From assembly GCA_021464415.1 (NCBI GenBank), contig CM038463.1:7889204-7953203 (forward strand): a stretch of 64,000 bases of DNA, in the 5' to 3' direction. This DNA is from Lonicera japonica. Lineage: Eukaryota > Streptophyta > Magnoliopsida > Dipsacales > Caprifoliaceae. This document shows positions 55,001 through 64,000 of the stretch, one piece after another (within the stretch, counting starts at the first letter, position 1; the number at the start of each line of letters is the position of its first letter). The position numbers were made by a program, and so were the translations under genes. A model generated the notes under the pieces. It was not told the origin of the DNA, did not search any database, and was given only the letters and a program-made list of their open reading frames with translations.

Positions 55001-57970
55001 AGTGGAGTGGTAAATCTGGACTGTTTGTTTAAAATTGGACGGCTTACATTTTGATAGTTAGTGTTTGCCTGCGGGGAGGACTAACTTGGACAGAAACTAC
55101 CTGTCAAATTTTGACTCATCTAGTTTTAAAGTAATGTTTCAGAACTCCAGATTTCCTCGACTCTCCTCTAGAGTAATGTGATTTTCATCACTCTAGTGGA
55201 TCCTGGATCTCGATACCAAAAATTACCCGTAGAACTTGGAACTTCCATATTTTAGTTGTATGTGAGATTTCTTTGATGAACTTATTGGTGATAGTCTTTT
55301 AGGAGGTCCTGCAGTCCCGCACAGCGAGACACGATCGATTTACATTTGTTAAAAAAGGGGCAATAATATTGACATCCAAAATTTTAGAACTTGATTAATT
55401 GATTTCATGCGTTTACTAGTGCGCTGTTGAATGAAAGGCCATTATTACTGGCTTCAAATTCATATAGTTGTTGTAAGTTTTAACTATTTTGTGTTTCAAA
55501 ATTGTAATTCATGATCTAGTAAAATTGAAGGGCATCATGTTGATTCTTGATTTTTTTGTTTAAAGAGAGGTCTAAGTCTTTCCCTTTAGCTAACCTTGGT
55601 GAGACTTTATTATTCATCTTTTCAGGAGAATCGAAATCTGTTTATGTTAGGAACCTGCCCCTTACAGTTTCTAATGTTGATATCCTGCAAGAGTTCCAGA
55701 AGTTTGGGACAATAAAGCCTGATGGGGTGTTCATAAGGAACCGCAAGGTCAGTAGCTTCCTTTGTACTCTAGTTATTTCCCGTAATTTACGCCTAAGAGG
55801 AATCTAAAATTGAACGTGATGTGCAGGAAATTGGTGTTTGTTTTGCATTTGTGGAGTTTGAAGATATCGAGGGTGTTCAAAATGCAATCAAGGTTTGAGC
55901 TTTTATTTATGCCAGAAATTAGTAATCCATGTTTAGAGTTCTTTTCAATTTTCTAGAACCAAAGAAGCTTTTATCATGATATTATTGGGCTTGTAACTAC
56001 GGTATTCCTAATACTCAAATCAGTTTGATGTATATGATGAATTGTACTTATTGTATAATTATCTTTGTGGGCATGTTTTAGTGTTACATTTGATCCAAAT
56101 AAGGTTTACTAAATGATTTTATTCACTTTGGGTTCTTTCTCGTCTAAAACTGAACATAAAATGGACTTGATTCAAGTTTTCTGTTGTAATTAGTATCATG
56201 GGTGATCCAGTTATTTCCTTGAGCATACGTCTTTTCGCATGAATTCATTTGAAATTGTCTATCGACATATCTACGGTTTTACTTTTGTAGGCATCTCCAA
56301 TACAGTTGGACGATAGGCAAGTCTACATTGAAGAGAGGAGAGCCAATAGCAGCGGCGCTTCACGTGGAGGAATAGGAGGAAGTAAGTAAATCAAACATCT
56401 CTTCCTTCAAAGTAACATCTTCAAAGTTGCCAAGTTTTGTTTTTCGAAATTGTACCTCCTATCTTATTGTCCCCTTAAATTGATTTAATTTACAATGTTT
56501 GGAGTAGGTTAAGCGAACATGTTATAGTCGCATTATTTTCCCGATAGTGTTTTTTTTTGGGGGGAGGGTGTGGGTTACGGAAGAGTGGTACAGGGTACTT
56601 CCGAAAGGGGCAAAATACTTTCAACATGACTTTTTAAGTTAAATGAAGACGTTTTGTGGTGAGCATGATGTACATTTTTGACCCACTACTGGTGTTTTAA
56701 ATAGCCGTAGCGTAACGTGTAGCATTTTGGTTCAGAATTGCGTAGCGCAAATAAATGGCACAATAGTGTAAGCTATTCGGGACATGAATAGCGTAATAAT
56801 AAAAAATAATATTATACTAAAGAATATCAGTAAAAACATATAATATTATTTTAAATAACTATTTATATATTATTATTATTTATTTATTTATAATAAGATA
56901 ATGCTAATAAATAAGACATTAGAAAAGGTCTTCACAATAAAAAGACATTAGGAAAAGCCACATATTGTAAATGTTTCATATGAACAAGGGCACACAAGTA
57001 ATTTTAACCTTTACAAAAACCTAAATATAAGATATCTCTTCTTCCCCATTGCAGCCTCCTCAGTCTTTCCTCCTCCCTCGTCCCTTCTCTTGTCTCTCTC
57101 AATCTCATTTCTTCTTCTTCTCCCTTGTTCTTCCTCCCTTTCAAGTTTTAACCTAGCCTATTTTTGGGTTCTTCTTCTTCCACTGTGGACAGAGGAGAAG
57201 ATGATGCCTAGGGTTTCAGATCTCTCTTCTACGAGGTATTGAGGGGCTTGTGTGACTTTGACCTAGTATCTCCCTTCCTAATGACTTAGTTTAGGTGAAG
57301 ACAGCATTACTTTTTATTCCTGAATAGCACACGCTTTTGTAAATTGCGTGTTTAGCGTACGCTTTTCGTCGATATCGTGCCACGTTAGCAAAAAACGCTC
57401 GCCTTTTGTACTCTATGCTATCTGGTGCATGCTATGTAGTGTTTTGGGCAAAAATCACGCTAATAGCGCGTGACCAAACTCCTAAGAATTCAAATTCCTA
57501 AGCTTTTGGTGTCCCCCGGAATCCAACTTTTTGCTTTAGAGAGCTTTTCCATGCAACTAAGGATTCAAATTCCTAAGAATTGAATTCCTTCAAAAAGGTG
57601 CTACTTGAACTTGTACAATGGAATACAAGTCCTGGAGAATTTAGACAATTAACTGATTAAGCACCACCAAAAGGTGAAATACACATTTTCTAACTTTTAC
57701 CAAGTTCTCCATGCAAAACTTTTGCAACCAAACACACCCTAACATTGGGTGGCGTTTTGAATGTATGCTTCATGGATCATGTGATTATATTCTATCCTGT
57801 TAACATATTGCTTCCTATGAATTGAATTGGCACTAGGAAGGGGTAGAGGCAGAGGAAGTTATCAGGAGGCCCCTAGAGGCCGTTTTGGCGGGCGAACCTC
57901 TGGCAGGGGAATATATCAAGACAGCGGAGATTACAGATCCCGAGGCAACGGGGTCCGTGGATCTTATTGA
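52013..57970 (+). CDS. NTF2 and RRM domain protein, G3BP-like
   Basis: RNA-binding protein of the Ras-GAP SH3-binding (G3BP) type, known for roles in stress granules and RNA control. Exons: 52013-52051, 52265-52399, 52976-53285, 53936-54207, 54490-54679, 55626-55747, 55827-55892, 56291-56381, 57837-57970, all GT-AG. They total 1359 nt, 452 codons plus stop. Residues about 12-132: NTF2-like domain (VGSYFVKQYYQVLQQQPDFV; FVQTFFLAPQDTGYFVLNDI). About 160-255: acidic, Gln-rich linker with a poly-Q/E run (CAG-rich DNA near 54028). About 318-395: RRM with RNP2 VYVRNL and RNP1-like GVCFAFVEF. The last 45 residues: Arg/Gly-rich (RRGRGRGSYQ, RGRFGGRTSGRG). The start ATG is the first after a CT-rich leader and gives the family's MASSY-type N terminus. 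The promoter carries an inverted-repeat element and the last intron (1455 bp) another insertion. Confidence 0.95.
56690..57480. repeat. Insertion in last intron of the G3BP-like gene, GTAGCG-word rich
   Basis: The flanks of this stretch are full of AGCGTA, GTAGCG, TAGCG and CGCTA words on both strands (agccgtagcgtaacgtgtag near 56702; cgctaatagcgcgtgacc near 57458). The middle carries an AT-rich block and a CT-rich stretch resembling a plant 5' leader plus ATG (57040-57240), possibly a captured gene fragment. Ends were not fixed. Confidence 0.4.
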
Positions 57971-60900
57971 CTTTGACTCGAATGTGATTTCACATTGTTG
58001 AATGTTGTGAGATATTTCTAGGTTCCATTTTTCCTGTTGTGCAAGTTCCCTCTTGGATTGTGATTTTTTGACTTGCAATTCAAGAGGAAAGATGATGCAA
58101 TTAATCAGGGTTTATGGGAAGGTCGTTTGGATCCCTTTGTTTTGCTGTTTGCTCATTTGCGTGTTCTAGGGTTTTGCTTATTGTGTTGGTGCTGCTTCAT
58201 ACAGTTTGAGAACTTGTATGATCCTGAGATATGCTACTTACTGGTTGCGTGTTTGATTGCACTTCTTTTCCCAGAAAATTGCGAAGACGCATGTTTTCTT
58301 TCTAGAGGTGTTGGTATATAACTTGTTTTAGGCCAGTTTTCTCGTTTTCCCTGGAATCTAAGGATACTTTTGGGATGAGTTTTATTTTCAAGAAATTAAA
58401 GCATGTCCAACAGACTTCTTTATCTTTGTTTCATGCAAAATATATGCAACTTGTAATAGTTGTTTTGTCTCTAGCAATCTTTTAAAATCAAAGTTTGTGT
58501 AAATTGGACTTGGCTTTTCTCTGTTACCTTTAGGTTTAATTCCGTCCAATGGGATTTAGTTCGGTGGTGAAATGGATGATTTTTCTCATGAAATGTGGTA
58601 AAGATTATCTTTATGATGAAATCATCTCTACCAAATTTCATTAGAAGATTCAATCTGGAAGTGGGTGAGATGATCATCTAAAATTTTAATGGTCAAAAAT
58701 GAACATATGTATATAATTTTTACTACATTCACTTCCGATTTGACTTTCTTCATGAAATTTTATGATGTTTTACTAAATATAGAGAACTTTTTTATCATGT
58801 TTTATGAAAAAAATCATTCATTTAGCATTCAAACTAAATCCCTTTGAACATTAAATGGAATTTGACTGAAAGGGTAATGGAGAGAAGTCAAATCCGTGTA
58901 AAACACATTCTCATTTTACATTGTCTCGGCTTTTTTCTCTCTCCATTTTTTAAAATAAAATTAGAAAATATAATAACTTAAAATAAAACTATATATTTAA
59001 AATATATTCATCAATTTCTACAAATCAAGATTTACTGTTGCTATAAAATTGTTTATAATATATTTTTTTTAAATTGGCAATTAAAAGATATTGAGATCTT
59101 ATTGGTTATTTCAAAATTTAAATAAAATATTACAAAAGTAATATTTGAGCATTTTTTTTAAAGGTTTTTTTTAAAAGGTTTTTTTTTTTGGTAAAAGTGG
59201 GTTTGACACATGATTTACAGGTTAATTTTTACACTACCATTGGAAGATGTTTTTAAGTGTTCAAGTTTTTTGGAAAGCATTTTCTGGATTGTTTTGTGTT
59301 TAGAATAGACAATACTCCTTTTTGCCCCAAAATTAATGGTTCACTGTTTCATTTAATGAAGTCCAAAATTAGCATTCAGTTTCTCTTTTGAAATATAATT
59401 AATGTACTAAATCTCACAGTACCAAAATAATTTTTGTTCTCAACGAATTAAGTTGAAAATTAATGCAACTTGAAAAAATTGTAAAAATCAATCTAGATAT
59501 ATGTAACATAAGCATATTTTTGGGTAGTGTCACCACTCACATTATGGGTTTCTTTTGGCACTTTTAAGTAGTACACCAATTTTAATACACATATTAGTTT
59601 GTATCCTGACCGATGTGTGGGTATTGTATTATTTAATCTTTAGATAATTGTCCCACAAATTATTACTAAGTCAAAATTTTAAAAAAATGTATTATTATAT
59701 CAAAAGTATTTATGGATACTCAAATTTGATTTAATTTAGAGTATTAATACAAACATTAATTATCTTACAAATTTATTATAAATGTATTGTTTATACATTC
59801 GATGTATTTTTAATGGTGACTGTGGAAAATAAATAAGCAATGGTAGGAGAAACCGAAGAATCAAATTATACAATTAAATAAGTACATTTAATGTGAATAT
59901 TATAATTTCGAACTTTTGATTTGTGGAAGGGAAGGATCGAAGTATTAAAAATAATAAGAAGAAGAGGAAGATGAAAAATGGCTAACAATTAATTGATTAA
60001 AGGATGAAATTAAATTTATGGTAATTAGTGGCATAATTAATTTAGTAATTATGAAGTCCATTTTACTATTATATAACAGACAATAAGACTTGGTTTAGGC
60101 GTGATTTTACTAAAGTAAACATATCGAATCGAATGGTTTTACTAAAGTCAGTCACGTTATGGTTTACTTAGTTATAAGGATTCTCAAATTATTATGTCAA
60201 ACTTTAAAAAGGTTTAATCCATGGCTTCCTAATCAGAAAAAAAGAAAGAGAAAGGAAATGAGAGTTATACTTTGAAGACCGGATGGGTGACTAAAAAACA
60301 CAAGAAACTAGAATTTGAGATTTTTCAGATTTGGGTAGATGCTTTTATTGAAAAATATTTTTCATTTCAGATGATGCATTTGTTCGTTTATCTTAAAGAG
60401 CTCGTGACTAGACTATGTATTGAAATTTCTTCAAACTTCATGACTTAGACCCTGTATTAAAATCTAGACCATATCAATAACTATTATCTAAACAACATAA
60501 ACGTACATTGTGTTACAACTTCTAGTATTAATTGAAAAATATTATATGCACAAGCCTATCAATTACATCTAAATATGGTCGTGCACTGCTGTTATATATA
60601 TTTTCTTATTATTGTGAAAGAAAGATTTAAATTTCTTCTTTTAGAAATTTGATAAATTATGAGGAGAGAAATATAATTCGCAACCTCTCAAGTGAAAGGT
60701 CAACGCCAGCTTTCATAACTTTATTGATATTAAAATATTTATTTATCATTTTAGTTTTGGATAAAAATATTAGTACTCCAAATCAATAGTACGTGTTGCA
60801 TCAAAAAATGTCCCAAATACATTAAAAATTATCTAAAAAGATGTAAAAAAGTGCTAAAGAAGCAATTTCTTCTTAATAAAGTACGCATATTTGTTCGAAA

Positions 60901-62898
60901 CTAACAATTAGTGAGTACTTCCAAATGGAAATAATTATTTGACTTAAAAAACTGCTATATTAATATGTTTATTACTCATTGGTTAGGCCATCTACAACGA
61001 TGATACTAATAGTGTAGTGTAGAAGTGATATTTGGTCTATAAATTTGAAAAAATCACCAACACAAAAGTGTAAAATTTAGATTACACACAGTGTGTCGTT
61101 TTGGGCATGATTTTTTTTACTTGGGAGGTCATCCAAGTAGCATGCCTTATAAGGGCATATCCAGGGTAGTCCAAGTAGGTTGTAACCCACCCCTCAAAAA
61201 ATGGACACTACTGTTCGATTAATTTTGAGAAACTCGTACCTAAGACTAGCCCTATAATCCACAATTCATCACTCCATTCAATTAAGTGCTTGGGGTGGGT
61301 TGAATGCTTGAACTTGAGACCAATATGAAATTTATCAACCACTTTACCACCTTACCTTCATACTCCTCTTGATCATTAGTTATCTTATTATGTTAAGGGT
61401 AATAATGTTAGCATTCTATAAAAATGCAATAACACTTTAAAATAATCTTTAGTAATAGAAAGTGTTCCAAAAGATCCATGTAAATGTCACTAAAGACGAT
61501 TTTGGAGTGTTAAGAGTCTTCTTGTAGAGTGCTAATATCATTCCCCTATATTAATCAACGATTTTTTTGTTAATTTCTTTTACCATGTGTTTTGAAACCT
61601 ACCCTTCAAGTTTTAGAATTGAAGTTTGAGCAAAAGTTAGCTAGCCATAGAATTCAGAGAAAAACACATAATTATTTCAATGTGATTTATATAGGGTGAT
61701 GATATTGCTCATCACTTTTTTTTGTCACAAACATACTACTAATAAAGCAGATGGTTTTTTGAATTGCCGTTCCAAAAATTTACCACTACCATCCTTTATC
61801 ATTAAGCTTTTAATCAGTCAGCCCGTCTAATTCGAGCGGTGTGCATAATTTTGAACATTGTAGACCGAATAAACATTGAAATGTGATAATCAAAATTTTC
61901 AGATCCATTTGAATATTATAAATCGCATGTTTCCTGCCCATTATGACGAAAACGTAATATCAGGATCGTTTAATATTGCGTATAGGATCGAACAAAATTT
62001 TGATGTAAAACCGTAGTGCGAAATCGGATTTTACCTTCGAGATCTCTCTGATATGATTTCGTCTTAGCATGAACATGAGTTGGTGTAGATGAATCGAGAA
62101 CACGGGCTCAATGGAACTTCGTGATTTTTAACGTATTCTTTTCGATGTGTAATCTTGCACCGAGTGTAAGATGCGGTATCACCAAAATTTCCACCTCTTC
62201 TCTTAATGGCATAAGCTTTTAAATTCATGAGAATTCTAGTAATCATAAGAAGCCAATGCTAATTTATATATATAGTTATGATAGGGAACCCTAAGGAGAA
62301 ATAAGTGTTTGAACTTATTATGAAATAGTTGGAATCTTAATTCCATTATGAGTTAATTCATTCCAAAAATTATAATGGACTTTTAATTATAAGGACAATA
62401 ATCTCTTTCTCTATCTATTCAAGGACAAATGTTTTTGGCCAATTGTTTTAAGGCCAAATGTTTTATCCAATAACAACATTTTTTATTTAGGACAAAACAT
62501 TTTTAAATTAAACATCAAAATAAATTTGATAAAATTAAAGGTCGAATACCAATTATGCCCTCTAGTTAAATTAAATTTGAACACTATCAATCGTAATTCA
62601 AAAATATAGATTTTTCGTAATCACACAATGCCATTATTACATTAGATAAGTCAACCTACATTTGAAAATTTTCAAACAGTAACAACTTAATCCAACAGTA
62701 ATTCAAAATTAAAGGCATGTAGACGTCACGCATTTTGAGGATCAAACAACATGCATTCAAACAAAAACAACAGAATGTTGCTTTGTTGATACAAACTTAA
62801 AATGCAAAATAATAGAAACATCCAGTAGAATTTGAATAATCAAAATGATACAAACTTAGAATACAAAATAATAGAAACACCCGTAAAACAAAAATTAG
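57971..62898. other. 3' UTR of the G3BP-like gene, then intergenic
   Basis: About 300-400 bp after the stop are probably 3' UTR. The rest is AT-rich with no supported gene. It holds the dispersed repeat copy at 58545-58830 and a Helitron-like start word (actactaataaagcagatgg, near 61737) without a matching end. Confidence 0.45.
58545..58830. repeat. Dispersed repeat, copy 2
   Basis: Matches 14640-14945 in order: ggtgaaatggatgatttttc, atcatctctaccaaatttca, gaagtgggtgagatgatcat, and later ttttatgaaaaaaatcattc. Probably a small MITE family; ends not resolved. Confidence 0.45.
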
Positions 62899-63013
62899 GA
62901 AAAATGACCGAGGACAGGTCCAATTGCAAAAATGACCGAGGACATGCCAAATTGCAAAAAATGCCTGTTGACAAGCCTAATTTCAAAATGCCTATTGACA
63001 GGCCCAATTCTAA
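62899..63013. repeat. 28-bp tandem repeat, 4 diverged copies
   Basis: Units of aaaatgaccgaggaca.g.c.aattgc start near 62901, 62929, 62957 and 62985. The last two read aatgcctgttgacaagcc and aatgcctattgacaggcc, so two sub-types alternate as pairs. Confidence 0.85.
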
Positions 63014-63128
63014 AAAAAAATGTTTGAGAGTAATGTATGTTTATCCATTTATATGAATTCATTAAACTGGTGTAAAAAGAGATAATACATGGAGATAAAA
63101 AAAAAAAAACTAATACCAATATGAATTG

Positions 63129-64000
63129 TTAAAGTAGATCTAAGCACATGCCTCCATGCTCCTGCACACATGCCTCCATGTTCCTGCTTCCATGCTCCAC
63201 TGCTGTCAGAGGATCCCCGTGTTCTGAAAGATTCACGGTCGGTAGATGGATATCAGGGGTTGATGAAAGGAGCTTTAAAAAACTTTTGTAGTGAGGATGC
63301 TCCAACAAATCTTCCTGGGTCGGAAGAACCCCAGGTTCTAGAGGATTCTCTGAGGGGCCAGATGGAGAAGCGAAGGAGCCTGGTGGGTGAGCAAGGGAGT
63401 CGGATGGATTGGCCCTTGAGGAACTTGCAGGAGGGTTAAAGGAGCCAGGTGGAGAGGCAAAGGAGCCGGATGGGTGAGTAAAGGAGCCTGATGGGTAGGC
63501 AAATGACCTGGAGGCTGGAGATTTCTCCGGCAGTTTTCCGGTCGAACGGTGGCGGCGTCGACCAGAGCCGGATGGAGAAGCGAAGGAGCCTGGTGGGTGA
63601 GCAAGGGAGTCGGATGGATTGGCCCTTGAGGAACTTGCAGGAGGGACAAAGGAAAATGACGGATTAACCCTGGGAGACTCGCTGTCCAGTCGAGCCTCCA
63701 ACGCCGTCATTCGTGACTGCAAGCCTCAAGCTTTTGATCAAGAGAGGTAAGGAGGGCAGCGCATCCACCAGCAGGATTTAGGATTCTTGCCTTAGCTTCA
63801 AAGAGAAACGAATCGAGAGTTTCACGATGTTTGTGATCCGGTACGTGTTGTAAAAAAAATTCAACACTTTTTACCCCGAAGACGGAAAAGATTGTGTGAT
63901 AATCTCGACGATGATACGCATTTGGAAAGATTTTAACTGATTCACAAGAAGGAGGACAAGCTCTGCGGCGAAAAGAGCAGGCAGGACATGGAGTACCTCG
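63129..64000 (-). CDS. LOB-domain (LBD-type) protein, partial, with a frame break
   Basis: The gene enters from the right edge. The frame from 64000 to 63707 (97 codons) shows the LOB Cys block CPACSFRRRACPPSC (C-x2-C-x6-C-x3-C), then IFPNAYHRRDYHTIFSVFGV (GAS-like block), FLFEAKARILNPAGGCAALL and LTSLDQKLEA (zipper-like). LBD proteins are plant DNA-binding transcription factors. The frame then stops (TGA 63707-63709). A second frame (63722-63129) continues the coiled coil without a gap (LQSRMTALEARLDSES), as if one base were missing at about 63722. It goes on into a Pro/Ser/Gly-rich tail with SFASPSG and SLAHPPG repeats. The start codon and promoter are outside the window. It is either a pseudogene, a sequence error or an unrecognised splice. 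Confidence 0.7.
63361..63645 (-). repeat. Intragenic duplication, 75 identical bases 210 bp apart
   Basis: 63361-63435 and 63571-63645 are identical by eye. Both encode the same NPSDSLAHPPGSFASPSG stretch of the LBD-like protein tail. The distance of 210 bp is a multiple of three. Confidence 0.9.

Noticed and set aside
57480..57740. GAATTC-rich stretch ending in ccaaacacaccctaa, MITE-like
   Set aside because: Only one convincing end was found and no target duplication, so it is not listed as a bounded element.
61737..61760. Helitron-like 5' word actactaataaagcagatgg
   Set aside because: No hairpin plus CTRR end found downstream in the window, so it was not annotated as an element.

Overview
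The window is nuclear DNA of a flowering plant, most likely a eudicot; the species cannot be read from the sequence. It is AT-rich, its genes are split by GT-AG introns, and more than half of the resolved features are transposons. Two complete, recognisable housekeeping genes are present, both on the + strand: a PRP39 ortholog (CDS 25323-36219, 12 coding exons, 824 codons plus stop) and an NTF2-RRM-RGG, G3BP-like RNA-binding protein (CDS 52013-57970, 9 exons, 452 codons plus stop). In both, the spliced exon lengths sum to a multiple of three. A small unrecognised five-exon gene with an internal exon duplication lies at 20330-21643. A partial LOB-domain (LBD-type) gene enters from the right edge on the - strand (63129-64000).

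Left part (1-20 kb): repeats only. An LTR-like remnant (about 600-2510) carries a nested hAT-like MITE. About 11.2 kb (2505-13742) is a decayed Ty3/gypsy element in - orientation with the pol order PR-RT-RH-INT, a tRNA primer site, a polypurine tract and two unequal LTRs. It also has an extra gene on the opposite strand between integrase and the 3' LTR, with its own TATA box and AATAAA signal, and a 67-bp tandem array in the 3' region. These are hallmarks of the Tat lineage. It is followed by a second AACCG-rich hAT-like MITE, a MULE-type element with long inverted repeats, an LTR-like repeat and a PIF/Harbinger-type element.

Middle (20-37 kb): the small duplicated gene, a GGATAT-rich MITE and the PRP39 gene. 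The longest PRP39 intron contains a 5'-truncated RTE LINE with an 18-bp target duplication and a small MITE. Another hAT-like MITE lies beyond the gene.

Right part (37-64 kb): an L1-type LINE relic, a CGGGTACCCG-rich MITE with an exact 8-bp target duplication, an LTR-like unit (44267-45807) with a 5-bp target duplication and an array of palindromes upstream of its TATA box, a Helitron candidate with a nested MITE and a 40-bp tandem array, the G3BP-like gene with a repeat in its promoter and another in its last intron, then about 5 kb of unresolved AT-rich DNA before the LBD-like gene.

The most interesting pattern is a set of six hAT-like MITEs sharing TAGRGRTG-like ends and 8-bp duplications, three exact. 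Their interiors are each built from a different short word repeated in both orientations.
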